Source: Tetragonia tetragonoides (taxonomy: Eukaryota > Streptophyta > Magnoliopsida > Caryophyllales > Aizoaceae). Taken from it: a stretch of 64,000 nucleotides of DNA. The stretch's first letter is position 1. Each line of letters starts with the position of its first letter. The stretch covers positions 9,057,001 to 9,121,000 of the forward strand of contig CM076151.1 in the NCBI GenBank assembly GCA_038025085.1, written 5' to 3'. The notes beneath the pieces were generated by a model. It was not told the DNA's origin. It saw nothing but the letters and a program-made list of their open reading frames with translations, and ran no database searches. Made by a program: the position numbers and the translations under genes. Shown here in pieces: positions 21,582 to 35,700 of the stretch.

Positions 21582-24500
21582 CTAGTCATCATCTGAATCT
21601 GCAGTAACAAAAAAGATTGTTTTACCATGGAGAGCTAAAGGGAAAAGAAAAGAAAATCAAATAAAAAGGCATTTGGACGTCACATAACGAGACTTTGTAA
21701 AACAATATTTTCTTCTATCTAGCTGATTAAAGACAACTGGTAGAGAATATGTTTTATGAATTAGCACCTAGAAACTTCATCCCCATTCAAATGATACAGT
21801 ACAAGATGTCATTTTTCCCATTATGGGGGGGTAAAGGGTGAGAAGAATTACCAGATCTTATATCTTCGCCAACTTTCCCTTTATTCTTAAGCTGCCTCAT
21901 TATCATTGCACATATGAGAATCCACCAATACACGTGGAACACAAGCAGCATTAACAACATGGTGTTGAACACATAGTACATTGACCTTTCATAGGGATCT
22001 GAAAGCTTCAAGTGATCACAGAGATCGTAGCTGGAAAGACAGGGACACAGATGAGCCGAATGACAATATATTTTTACACTATAGGAATGAGGTTCGGACA
22101 TATGTGTGAAGTACAAACCTGGAAGATTTTATTACCCAAAAGGGAAAGAATATTAGCCGTAGTATGAGCCATGAGACAGCAAACAATCCAAAGAATACAC
22201 TTGCTCCAAGCTCTTTCTCAGAATACTTACAAACTTTAGCAGCTTCCATAAAAACATCACTTGCATCATGGAGGGCTAAGACAATAGACCCAATCCTGAA
22301 AAAACTGTAAAACAAGCAGCAGATATTCATTATTTAAAGGAAAATGTAGCCTATACAATTCCAACACAAAAACAAGCTCATCTCATAGGCAAAATCTCTC
22401 TCCCCTCCCCCTCCCCCTCCCCCCCCCCCCCTCCTCTCTTTCACAGTACATGATTAGTAGCAAAACTTAACTAAATAGATATCAGTAATGCTGCAAGCCT
22501 GCAACACATATTAATTTCTCTATTAAAGAGATTTAAAAACAAAGAAAGGTGCGTCCACACTTCTAAAACACTTGGTAAGTGGATTAGTCAAGGGTAAATA
22601 GAAGATTCTCAAATACGATAAAAACATTATAAACATTGACTGATGATTGCGAAGATAGTGTCGATGCATATCTAGCTAGGTAAAACAGTTTCTTCGCAAT
22701 TGTGGGGCTAAGGCTTCACATATCTGACCCCTCCCCCTCTACCCCTTTCAAGGTGAAAACTTTGTTTGAAACATTGGGATAACAGTATGGAATGAGATAC
22801 AGACACAATTAGCAATAGCTCATCTCGAAAGCAAATCTCTAGCACCCTAGTCCCTTTCCATTTCAGTGCACAAAGTGTTCTTAGCAACAATGCATGTTGC
22901 TTCTAGTTGCACAAACCAGTACCACATTCATAAAGTAAAAGAAAGTTACTTGACGCATAAAGTTGTGATTTTATCTAGGGAAAAGGAGAAATTATTAAAA
23001 GAGTTGAGATTATACTAATAAAGGCGAAACAAAATCATGTAAAAAGAGTACTATGTAGCTGAACATCTACAAGCAGAAACCATGACCCAAAGCAAGGCTG
23101 GAAAACCAATGTATGACATTTTTTTTTAATATTACTCAGAAACTCCCAAACAGATAAACAAAACAACCCCTCAGAAACCATAGCCTCAGAATTTCTGCAT
23201 AAAAAATGCATTAATCTTACATGACCACACCCATTTTTTCCAAAGACCTGAGAAATATGATCAAATGTACAACGAATAGGGATGATTCAGGAAAATATGC
23301 TCAATTGTCTCTGAACTACTATGAAGCACATATTTGAGGAGGACATATTGTAAGTGGCTAATAGCTAAACAATTGAAAATGAAACTCCAGGCATTAGTAT
23401 AAATCATAATAACACTTGTCTTAGCAGCCTGCCATTTTGGCTCTAACTAAATTGTGGTCTGCTTATCATTAAACCCATGCCTATGTGTTACTAGCACCTG
23501 CACCACCTTGAACCCTTGCTCCCCATAGGATAATGCTAGATGGACCTGTCCTCTACGCTGATCGCAAGAATCTCAACCCGCCACTGAGGCCATTTGCGGA
23601 TGAATCTATAAAGAGATTAATGCTTAATTATGATATGCAACCTGCAAGGAAACTCCCTTCCATCTCTTACTCTTTGTATAATTTCCCTCAAAGGCTCAAA
23701 GGAGGCCAAAAATTACCCACAAAACCAGAGCTAAGACCTAGGCAGGTTTAAGCCCAATTAAACCACAAAATTTAGTAACCAAAGCAGGGAGGCAATAACA
23801 GCAAATACTTATCACATGGCCGATGAGACCTACTTGAAAGTCAACTAAGTACAAACAATAGCCATTGAGAGTCAAACAAGTACAAACAACAACAAGAGCA
23901 TGAGGCTCTTCTCTAGGAAGTTAGGAACCGGTTTTTGAACATCAAGTGAACTGTTTACAACCTTATTGTCACAAATGTAGAGAGACTGTTTCTTTGTGAA
24001 GGCCAGACAAGTAAAACCAATAATGGAAGAAACCTAATCATTGGACAGAAAAACTATTGAGCCTCTGGCCTCAAAATGACCCCTATCAACAACCCTTGAA
24101 AGTATACTGGGGAAAGAGGAAACAAGTCCCCCTTGAATGAGATTTACTAATTCACCATAGTTGACAAAGAAAAAAAAAAGACCTCACAAGTTACAAGATC
24201 CGCCCCCCCCAACGGCCCTTTTGTTCGTTACCTTTTGCAAAAAATATTGGCAAGTGGCAACCTAATGAAGTTAAATGTGATTTTTCATACCAAATTTATC
24301 TACCAGTTACCCGTGAGCACTGAATATAGAATCCCCTTAACCCTAACCCCAACTCCGGAGGGGGAGGGGAGCAACAGAGCATGATTGTGTTCCACATTTT
24401 AATGACACCAGGGGAGGTCATGTAAGAGATATATTATATACTTTTATTCGAGAAAATAAGCTTCTTATACAAGATTCGCATGCCCACTTCTACCGAAAAC

Positions 24501-27500
24501 TTTAAGAGTTAAAGAATAGCAGCCTCCATTTTACATCAGGGAAATAACTTTACCACCATAACATTAGTAAAGTCTAGGGACCATCACAAAGTTCTAATAA
24601 AGTCTCCTTTTACATTAGTGACAAGAACCAGATGTGTATTTATGGCTTAAAGAGTAGGAAAGTTCTAACAAGGTTGAGCCAATACCTTGTCATATATGAG
24701 TAGCCTATCAAAAATACAGTGATCACATGATGAGACATCATCACTGCAAAATCCTTCCTTCGAGTTTCCCATGTAAGAAGGGCAGCAATGCTGTAGAGAT
24801 AGAACCCACATTGGCACATGTAGAAGAGTTTCAAAGGAAGCCTGCAGTAAACAATCAAAACACCTCAATCATGCAGTCGAAGAAGATGGCAAGTCATTTC
24901 AACATCCGCTTATCCAAAAGATGGGACCAGCATCACAGCACAAATCAGAGCATGTTGCGTGTACATGCTTTGTAAATTGTGTGCAGGCAATCAACATCCT
25001 CATGTCAAGACAACTAAATTATGTCCAGCCTATATTTAACTCATTGAAATTATAATTGAACTCCACACACCAGCACTCCGATGAACAAGAATTTACAACG
25101 TTGAAACAGTCTAAATCTGACTCCAGGAATGTTTTTAATCAGTTGATGAAAGATTGAACATATATTTAAAAAATGGTTCTTTTCTTTAAGATTAATGTTG
25201 ATAGTGAAGTAGTTCTCAACTCATAACCTTTGAACATTTTAGGATAGAGGACCAAATTTGCCATTGCATAGCACAGGAACTCATCTGCAACAGCTGCCCC
25301 TTCTGCTCCATTTGTGACCAAACTAGATATCCAGAAATAGGCTTAATGTCCAAAAAACCATTTGCATACGGACTTGTTACAATGAGATTATTAACATGCT
25401 TAAGCATTAAAGAAAAGAATGCCCTGGATTAGGGAAGCTGTGTCATATACCAGTTCACAACTTTAGGACATTCAAGGGTCTCAACAACAAGTTCTTAACA
25501 TATTTTATTCAGAACAGAGAGATTTGAAAATAATGTGTCAGCACTATCATTTGTCGAGCATAATGTGGTCAAACACCAAAACAAAACAAAATAAAATAAA
25601 ATAAAATAAGCCCCCACCCCCCAATGAATTGCGGCTTATTTAATGAATTGGAAAAGTTGAATTGCTTATCAATAGTAAGATCTCTTTTTTTCTTTTTCTT
25701 TTTTTTGAGGGCAGTAACATCCCATGCTACAAACAAGCTACTAGACTGAAAAGCAAAGTTGGGAGACAACGACAGGCCCATCTTCTTTCCAAGACCACAG
25801 ATTATTTTTCATGATAAATAACAATTAGCAAAACGGCAGTTAACAAATGGTTGTTAGCTTTTTTTAAGTCAAAGTGGAATTCATCCTCACAGTTACAATC
25901 CTAAATCAAAGCAAAAGGAGAAGTACCTACATAGAAGCTTTTTTTGTGATTTCAATTAACAATGAAATTAAGAAAATAGAGACTTCGCCTAAATGAATAC
26001 TGGACATCATTTGCACAATTTACAAGATGCAATCAAACTCATGTGTCTAACTCTGAATATAGGATGCTAATAGAAAAATAAAGTAGAACTCACTTAAGCT
26101 CTTGATTGGGCCAACCTTCAAAATACTCCTTTGTATCTCTAAACCATGGTTCCTGATAGGCAATTCGAAGAACAGATGCTTCCACAGTGGCATAGTATGT
26201 TAGTTTCCATAATGATTCAGAGCACTTGATGATCTTTGCCTGGGTAGCATCGTTAAACTTCAATGGAGCAGCTCCCTTACTCAACAGCCATATGGACAAC
26301 CTCTGCAATGAAATGATGTCAGAAGCTCCTGAAATTAAAAACAATTTTGAGCAACTAAAATATCATCCAACCTAATCAAGCCTTTAACAAAGGAGGTAGG
26401 CTTAATGGTTCCTGGCCAATTTAATGGGAAAAAGCTTCGATAGGTCAGTTAGCTAATTGATAAGGACTATAAAACTAAACAAACATAACATTGAAGGGTG
26501 AGGCCGCCATTCAAGGGTATCAAACTTCACTCAAGAAGTCAAATATGTGCTACCACACATCTCGAGAATGAGGCAAAAATCTTTTCCTTGGTAACTTTTT
26601 TCAGGGTTTTTTGTTGGGGGGTGGGGGGTGGGCGCATTACAACTTTTCAGCACCGGGCAGAGAATTCTTTAACAGAACTATGATAAGAAACACAAATTGC
26701 AACGAAGCAGAGAAACAAAGGGCTAAAATGATGAATATTCCGCATCATCTATGGCACTAGAACCAATACATTAATGATTAACTGGTCAATAATGAACCTA
26801 ATATGTAGCCACTTTCAAATCTAATCAAATAGTTACGCCACTTTGATCCACATTGCCATGTTTAAGTCATGGTTTTTTCACAAGTCACAGGAATGAAGAT
26901 GGTATTGATGCCTTCAAGCTCAACAGAAGGAAATTTTTCTTTCAAATGAAAGGAAACCTTATCTAGATTGTAGAACACAGCTAACACAGAGGATGCGCTG
27001 TGAGACAAAAGGAAATTTTTCTTTCAAATGAACGAAAACCTTGTCGATTGCTGTGAGTGTTGAGTGTAAACACCTTGATTTGTTTCCCCGAGTGGATGAA
27101 TAATAGAAGAAGATCATTCCTCCACCAAAAGAAAAGAAACAAACATTTGAACTAACTATGACTACATACTCCATATGGTACTCAGTGTGATCCAATCTGT
27201 CTTTGTTTTTCATTTTCAACAAGCTCTCCAAAATCACAATTGTACTAGTCACAACTAATCGTCTAGCCGATAAATAATGATCCTAAATATGTTTAGTAAG
27301 ATCAGGAGCACAACTAACCGTCTAACACACACTATCAATCATCATAAAATGCGAATTGAAATCTCTTGCAAGATCCTCAGTCGCCTATTTACGATCACTA
27401 ATCTGTGCCTCTCACCACTAATCTGCAACTATTTTATTACGTTCTTGAGAAATTCTTTGAGCAAACTAACCAATCACTGCGATAAAAGAAATCTAATAAG

Positions 27501-27875
27501 CAGGTTAACAAGCTTTTTAAGCCAGTTTGCATATTTCTTGAGCAATTCCTGAACATACAACTGATTATTTAAAAGCAATTATTTGATCGACTAGAAAAAT
27601 GCCATAATTCGTGTACCTTATGGCTTATATTACAAAAACATATACATTAATCAAATAAAACAACAAAAAACTAGCATTCAGATTGAAAAATAAGAATAAG
27701 CAAATAGCGAAATCAGATAATTAGGCATCAATAAAAAAGAATTACAAAAAATGCTTACACGAAATACAAATTTGTCGAAGATGAACCTTGCAGCAACGAA
27801 GTAAAATGCGAAGGTAATAGCGACGATGATATGCGACGCTTCTGGACCGCCATTAGAACTAAAGAAAGACTCCAT
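21582..27875 (-). CDS. LOH2: LOH2-type ceramide synthase (TLC/LAG1 domain)
   Basis: Six exons in transcription order: 27875-27759, 26302-26094, 24841-24686, 22304-22119, 22030-21852, 21598-21582. They join to exactly 287 residues plus stop. Ceramide synthases N-acylate sphingoid bases with acyl-CoA in the endoplasmic reticulum. The start MESFFSS and the missing N-terminal extension resemble Arabidopsis LOH2 (the C16-preferring class) rather than LOH1/LOH3. The catalytic histidines are H146-H147 (MMSHHVITV). The Lag1 motif HDASDVFMEAAK starts at H173. Several hydrophobic helices span the TLC domain, and the acidic tail ends SDSDDD. Exon 4 uses the acceptor that yields SFFRIG; the AG ten bases downstream would drop residues. 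Intron 3 (2.4 kb) holds a LINE fragment. The leader has a GA microsatellite. Confidence 0.93.
23215..23345 (-). mobile_element. LINE fragment (zf-RVT region)
   Basis: On the minus strand, 23281-23325 translates SETIEHIFLNHPYSL, a form of the ETIEHIF.CPYS signature in the zinc-binding region of plant L1-type LINE polyproteins. Stops follow at once, so only a degenerate scrap remains, inside intron 3 of the LOH2-type gene. Borders are not resolved. Confidence 0.45.
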
Positions 27876-28042
27876 GAAAGGATTAATCAATGGAGGTACA
27901 AACAATTAATATTTCCTCTCTTTTCCTTAATCTCTCTCCACGAATAATCAACAGCGACATTCACTTGGCCGCATTTCTGAGATGAATTCACAGATGATTG
28001 TCGAAGAACTCGAAGATCGGATTTGCCCTAGCAAGGCAGCTC

Positions 28043-28073
<31 letters not shown>

Positions 28074-29724
28074 GGGGTGACGAGATATGAGGGGAGCGCT
28101 GATGAGTTGCTGGTTGAGGAGAGAGAAAATTGAGAAAGGTTAGTGATTTGGTGAGATCTCCGATTGGCTTTCACATTCATTTAGAGGTATATTAATAAGA
28201 TTATTATTAAATAGGAGTGTTAAGTTGTCACTTGTCACTTGGGTGGCCTAGCCGCTATGGCTTGTATTACAAACCTGCAAAAGAAAAAAAATAGATGCGC
28301 ATCCCAATTCATGATGTTGATTGTCTGGTCCTTCTAGGAAAACAAAACAACATTAGTCCTATTGCTTATCCAAAGGAGAAACAAAATTCTTTTCAATCAT
28401 ATAACAATATGGTCCATGTATAATTATTATGAAACAAGATGACTTATGGTGCACATTAACTCCTATAGCACTATGGATAATGATACATGTTCTCGCTTTG
28501 TGTTATTTAAATTTTTGTCGTGTCATATTGTGTCTGATTATGCGATCGTGATTAATTGTGTTTTGTCTTTAAATTTTAGGTTCTGGCGTAGTCATATGTC
28601 TGTTCATTTGTGCCCCGTGCCTGTATCATGCCGCGTGCTAATTGTGACTGGTTGTATCGTGCCTCATGCTAAACGTACCCGAAATCATTAGAAGCTTGAG
28701 CATTATGGAGAAATTGATATATGAGAATAAAACAAAAGCATGTGTCAGTATGAGTATGACTCACCAACCCGTGAAATAATCCACCCCCAATGTAATGGAA
28801 AGGGTTTAGCAGTGTACTACAATCTCCTAATACTCATGCTTGCAATTGCTTTAATACGGGCCAATTTTTTCCTCTTATTAGATGGTAAGGATCATAGGAA
28901 AATGCTGAACTCTACACAGTCATCAGAACTTGTCGTGAAGGGAGCACTGAGCAGGAGGTAGAAGCATTTTCAGGTTTTCCAGCTTTGCAGTAGCAGTTAC
29001 TTGAGACTGGGTATAGTATCGTATTATGTAAGGTCATAAGGTGAGTGGATGAAATGCAAATGCTACTTCTGGAAGGAGTCACAGACAAACGCCGAGCATA
29101 GAGGTTCAAACCTGTCTAAAGGCACAAGTTTTGTCATGTTTCCACGAAAACCAGTAGAACACAGTTCACAGCAAAAGTGGACCACTAACAACTCGAAGAA
29201 ATTTCAGCGAAGACCTGCAAAACATAGTCCATACACAAACAGGAAGATTCCACGAGAGAAGGGTTGAACAGTAAACCAAGGGCTACAAAAGTCTGAAAGA
29301 GAATTCCGCGAAAACCAGTAAAACACAAAGTGATAAAACACAGTACACAGGCAAATAGGAACAGAATTCAAAGGGTTGAACGATCAACCGAGGACTGCAA
29401 AAAATCAAACAAGGGATATTTAAACAACACGAAAACATCCATATAAAGTTTGAATGAGTTTTTAACTCTTCCAATATCACACATCCAGGCAAAATTATGT
29501 TACATACTGTGTACCTCTGTCCTGCAAAACTATCTATAACAATTAAGGGACCTGTTAGGCTTAAATATTTCCGCAGCTCTGCACCCCTAGTGTTCAGAAA
29601 ATACAGATTAGAATTTAGACAGCATGATGCAACAAGCATGAAGCAAATGGTGCATCAGTATATCCCCCAGTACAACACCAGCTATATTGACAACTCAAAA
29701 GGCCGCAAATGAAAGACAAATTTA
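27876..29724. other. LOH2 promoter side and FUT11 3' side
   Basis: 27876-28150 is the leader and promoter of the minus-strand LOH2-type gene. 28480-28690 holds GC-richer sequence with repeated GTGCC/CGTGC words that looks like an old dispersed repeat. 29130-29400 contains two diverged copies of CGAAAACCAGTARAACACA and of GGGTTGAAC...ACCRAGG, a weak internal duplication. No gene was seen. Confidence 0.45.
28044..28074. repeat. GA microsatellite in LOH2 leader
   Basis: (GA)n interrupted by ATA, about 170 bp upstream of the LOH2-type ATG on the minus strand, so transcribed as CT. GA/CT tracts in plant leaders are typical BBR/BPC-factor sites; function here is not shown. Confidence 0.8.
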
Positions 29725-32700
29725 CTAAACAAAAATTACTTCAAACTTTGAACACGGGTTTCTCGCTATATGACTCCTAAAATCACTATCTCCTTCAAAT
29801 TTAAAGGTATACAAAGCTTGTCTCTGTGTCAGGCGAAGAGGATATATTCTGTATATTTTGAGGTCATCGCCTCCTTTTAAACTTTCAGGCCTTTCAGTCT
29901 TCCAAATGGGCACATGTCTCAGATGACTAAATTTCTTCAGCACTGCAGATTCCAAGGCTTCCAATGACAAATTGGTTGACCTATGAAGCAAAGTTCCAAA
30001 TACAAATGTCAATAGCACTCTTCACACAGTAACTTTACAACACAGTATAACTATAATTTATCTCTAAAACGCATGAGCATGAGCATGACCATGAATCAAG
30101 TTCAGCTTTCAGTGATGGTGAATGGAGACGCATTTTTGTTCCCTCGTACACAATAGCATATTACTTTTCGGAGAAAAAAACAATAAATTATGATTATACT
30201 TACACGCATATTCTGAAACAAATATGTGTATCTGAGAATCTTCTTTTAGGTGATCATTATTATAATAAATTCTATAGAGCTTGTAAATTTATTATTTATG
30301 TTTAGAAAAAGAACTTATAATTTCTATAGAACTTGTGAATTAATCATGGGATAATATATGTCTTGCCTTGTGTGAACCAACAGCCCTAACAGTGGGTGGA
30401 CCACTAACCCAATGGCCAGGTCCTTTGACCTTGCTTGACCCCTGAGTTCATTACCAGTGCTGGTTAAAAAATTAAGACCCTTACTAGGAAGTACGACCTA
30501 ATCAAAACCAAATTAAAGAAATCCAATCTCCCTATCTTGCCAGCCCTGACTTTCTACGGTCTCATTTGCATAACCAAATTGAGCCCTTTTATCTCATACG
30601 CGGCTCATCACTCACAAGTCACAACTACCCGATGTAGGCTCGTAGTAGCCATCCACCGCCATAGAAGCAACTCTATCAATAAATTGGTTTTACTTAACTT
30701 ATCTTCCATTTTCTTGTTCTGGATGGGATGAAAGATTAGATCAAGTAACGGCTACTTCCATTCAAGACTCCTATACGAAAGCAAAAATATTCTGGTTAAA
30801 GAGTTACCGTAGAAAAATAGACTCCATCTCAAATCTCCCTCTTTCCCTAACATACACATGGTAGATTGTTTCTAGGCCTCGCGAACACTTGCAGGGGCGT
30901 TTCTTGAATCCTGATTTTTTCTCTTCAGCCTCACGGATTCTAGTTGCTAAGTGAATGCAAAGACGACATGAAGAGTGAACTGCAGCCATATCAACTAGGG
31001 CCTTGAAAGAGTCACTAGGACCTTCATATTTCCACCTAACAACAAAAACCATTGATAAAACGCATTCGATGAGAAACAGAAGATATATTGTGTGAATATG
31101 CTCTAGCAAATGGGATACCATAACCAATTCTACCTTAAGGACTGGTTGTATGCTTCAGGATTTTCAGCAAGATACTTCATAGTTTTGGCAACTGAATCAA
31201 TATCCTTTAGCTCCTTTATATGCAACACTGATCCAAGACCAGGAGCAAACTCTAGTATATTTGGAGCACCAACAACAACAGGGATGGTCCCTACAGTAAT
31301 AGCAGCATTCTCCAGTTACATTATGACTTAGTTCATATATAAGCATTAACACAATTTGGTTAGTACACATTCATAATTTGGTTAGACATACTGCAACAAT
31401 GCCTATGCATCCTCTTAAATAGCTTGAGACAGTGAACTTGCACAGAAGTCAGATACTCCAAACAGAAATATAATACGAGTTTCTAGCTAACATTCCTACA
31501 ACAACCAAGCCTTTTGAATCAATTGGGATCAGCTATCATAAACTTCGTCGAGTACCCATGTGAAAAATCTCACCGTAATTTTACAAAGGCTTCCAAAACC
31601 AAGACACCCCTCAGGGTTAGGAATATAACCCCAACTTAATTTCCTCTTTAACTAAAGCTTTAACCAACGAGTATATATACCAGATTTCCATGTTTTATGC
31701 AATTTGACCTTAAGTTGTCCCAACAAATTAAATACATCCAGTGAGAATAATTCCATGATTAATTTATTTTCAGAAAATAACTTGCTCACTGAAATGTATA
31801 CAACGGATGTCTACCTATTCTTTGTATACAACAGGCAGCCATTGACAAAAGTGTGAGAATAATTCACTTCAACTAGCCCACAATCAAACGTAAAATCGAT
31901 GTCTCATGCTCTAGAATGAAATAAGGATGCAAAAAAGGATGGCCTGCTAATGCCTAATATTTGGATGCTAGTTCCTTTGGGAACCTGTGCTAGAGTGACC
32001 ACGCACAATGGGTTAATGGGTTTGAAATTTGAACCAACAACCAAAAAAGAAAGGTAAAATTTTCAGTTACTTCTGTTTCTGTTAACTTTGAAACAAGATA
32101 CAGCCATCGTTAGCAAACCAGTCTTCAAATTGTCAACATATGCAAAAGTACAGTTTCCTTACCAGAGACAAGAGACTGGAAATATTTTTCAGTCACATAG
32201 TCCTCTTCATTGGAGTTCTCAAAAGCCAAACTGAATTTGTAGCGCTTGAGAGCTTCAACCTTGTCAACTGAAATTTCAAATGATTATAATGAGACTGTGA
32301 GCACCATACATATGGGAGGTTTATTTGCAAAATAGAAGCAATACAAATTATGTTCTGGTCATTTGGGTATAAAGCATTCTCTAGAGTCAATATAATAAGA
32401 GTGATAACTTCATAATGGTACCAGAATGGACACACACACACACACACTAACCTGTAACAGTCCACCAAGATATTATCAGAATGCAATTGCAAGTTTGCAA
32501 CTATATGAAGAGGTGACATGAATTTACCATTATATCCTTTCGTGGAAGGAACCAAACTTTCAATTTACCATACTATAAGGATGAATTATGCCACAAACTT
32601 TCGTAAATTGAATATGCAAGCATCTATCAAATATATAGAGGAAAGAAATAAGCTTCACTCAGGGATACCTTGTCCATCCCGGTTATGGTGACAAGCACCA

Positions 32701-35700
32701 TAAGAATCAAACTTCACTCCGGTCTTCTCAAGTGCTTCAAGAGCTTGCAAACGGAAGTTACGAGCACCACAATTAGAGATGAAAGCTGCTGCCAAAGCAC
32801 TCTCAGTTTTTGGTTGCACTGGTGCCATTAAGTCATACTCTGCCCAAGAGAAATATCCGACAGGAACATCAGATGACAGACTAGTTGTCATTATGACGTC
32901 ATAACCCTTCCTGGCAGGCAAAATCCATACATAAGAAAGGCTTCAAGGAGCATCGAACAAATTAAAGCATCAGCACAGGCATCAAAGAGGATAGTAATGC
33001 TGAAATTTCTCAACCTCTACCTTTGACTGTAACAGATGAACTGCTAAATGGGAATGTCGTGCTTTTTTGCATAGAAAATGTATAGCACAGCTAAGATAGC
33101 ATAGTAGATTGTCCTGGCATAGCTTGGTGACTGACACACACATCACACACGGAAAAAGGTGAAAATAGAGAGAACTACAATAGATGTTGTTGTTTCAAAC
33201 TTTCAATTGATCTTTGAATGTTCTATTAAAACAGATGTTTTCTAGTTACCATTTACGAGCAGAGTAAGAGGTGTACAATTTCATTGGCAAATATATCTAC
33301 TTGGTAAACATTATCAATTTCTCAATCAATAAAATAGGTCAAGGATCATGAGAATAGTCTTTCAAAAATCAGGAAGATTTTAAATGTCTCACACTGGGCC
33401 TGAAGTTCTTTAGGGGACAATCCAATTAGTGCCCTGTGTTTAAGATGTTTTCAAATTGGTATCCCTGTCCTTTTTTTAATATTAAATTGGTAAGCCTGTC
33501 TTATTTAACAATGTCGCTTAGCGACCAATTTTTGGGTCTGCTGTTAAGTGAGCCTTGAACTTGGTAATGTGGCTTGATATGACTTCTTTTTAGATTTCCC
33601 TCCCATTTTTGGTGTCTGTTTTTCCCTCCCAAATCTTGCCTCCCTCCCTCATCTTCATCTGCCCTCTAACCTCTATGAAAGGATTGTGCAAAACACATTC
33701 AGCATATTTACTGGCCTTAACTATTCAGCACTCAAGCTATAACAGGAGACTGACTTCCTAGAAAAACCCTGCAGAAGACATTTTCACTCCAAAACTTTGA
33801 AGCCATAAATGTCCTCTTATCCATCGCAGCATCGCGCCACTAGTCTTTCACCATTTACTAAACTCCAGCGACAAGAAAGAAAGAGCTACTAACCTGTTTA
33901 AATTTGATAAAAAGAGGAGATACCAGATTCACAATGACAAGTCTGTCTCAGAACTTATGTTATATTTCTAATAGTGATAAGAAAATAGACTGTGCTTACC
34001 CACCGTCGTGCGTTGGCAATATTGTTCTCTGCATAGTATTGAGATGATTCCATTGACCGAAGCACAGCAGCTAATCCATGCTCTTGAGGCCAACCAAATG
34101 CAGCATCAGCCTTCCTAACAGGATCATATCCAAACTTACACCCCACTGAGCAAGTTTTCCACTCCTATGTAGATAATATAGAAAGGGGGGAAAAGAAAAT
34201 CTTGAATAAGAATAGAGAGAAGATGGAGGGATAAACAAAGGTACGCAGTCATTTTGACATTGGAAAAGAAGGAGAATGGTAATAGCAGAAATTTGACTAC
34301 TTTAATTCATTATCTCTTCACTTTTTCTATATTTTTTTGGTAGATAATATGGGTATCCAGGCTTTGCCTAACTCATTTTTCATCTCTTCTCGTGCATGTC
34401 AAAAGCTTATATACACACACAAAGTGCCACATTCAGGGCCCAAGCACCAAGCAAGACCCTAAATTTGACATTGTTAGTTTTGTATCTAGAATTCAAGTAC
34501 ATTGAGAAACAGGAAATCTTAAAGCTTACACATTTAAGCCAAAAATACTCCATCTACTCTAAAAAACTTTCTTTCTAGTTCAGACTAACCATTAAGTTGT
34601 TCACTTTGCTTTAGCTACTCACAAAAACCCATCTGTTAAAAGCTTTTTCTAATCAGGGGACCCATGCTGGCAATCAACCATAACAGTCATCTCAAAACGA
34701 AGAGCAGCTATCATGAGATAACTGTTAACACTCAACAGACCATACCGCATTTGGGACATAATAGTCCAAGATATGTAGTTCATGACAATGCTTCCAATCT
34801 CAAAAAGCCTACCAAAGGTCAGGACTCGGAGCTTTGTAGCTTACACAACATCTGTAAAGCATCATGCTTTTAAAATAAGACTTATTTTGTGTATAGCCTA
34901 ACTTTTAAAAATTAATAACTTTTTTCCCTCTCACATGAGTCACATCCCTCCTCTCCTACCCCTTCTTTCTCCACTTCCTTCTCCGCTTTTAACTTCTAAG
35001 ACGTTGAAACGAGGCTAGATTGCTAGAACTTGAAGCTCAATTTTGATACCTTATCTTCTAGCCTCATTTCAACTTCCTCGAGCTTAGATGGGGAGGATGT
35101 GAAAGAAGAGAAGGGAGGGATAGGAGAAGTTGAAATATTCAGAAGGAGGCCACACGCTCCCTTAGAATAGGAATAAGAACCAACTACCCAAAAGTTTGAT
35201 TGCATTTGGAAAGATCACATTGCCATTGCCTCCCACAACATCACAAGTTGTCCATCTGCCAACTTTACTTCCCCTCTGCCTACCTCAGCGGGTAAGACCT
35301 CTGAGATCTATTCTAGAGGTCACTAGTTCAAGCTCATCACTGGAGGTTTTGTTGGTCGTTAGTTTTGCACCTACGTTATCTTAAGAAGAAGAAAAGAGAA
35401 AACTTTACATCCCCTCTGCCACCTTAGAATCCCAACATATTGAGAGTGTTCCTTCGTTACCACTAAAATCAGTTCTGAGCCAATGATTGTCTATATTCAG
35501 GCCTATTAAGCTTGAATTGCGACAAATCTCCAAAATTTTCTCCAAGTATTTTGCATACATTCAATTGACTTGTCTATACTATCTTTTCTAATGCAAAATT
35601 CACATACAATGGAATTTAGTTCTCAATCAACCTAAACAGAATTTAAAACGAAATTCAAACATGGGTAAAAACAAATAAGAAAGAACAACAAAATTCACCA

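Noticed and set aside
22292..22304. Apparent loss of three residues between LOH2 exons 3 and 4
   Set aside because: The upstream acceptor (exon starting at 22304) restores SFFRIG, so the gene is complete.
23533..23751. Open frame of 72 codons in LOH2 intron 3 (MLDGPVLYADRKNL)
   Set aside because: No known family, wrong strand for the host gene, and next to LINE debris; probably chance.
28446..28691. Open frame of about 80 codons
   Set aside because: No familiar motifs; the sequence is a repeat with GTGCC/CGTGC words, similar to 37330-37480.
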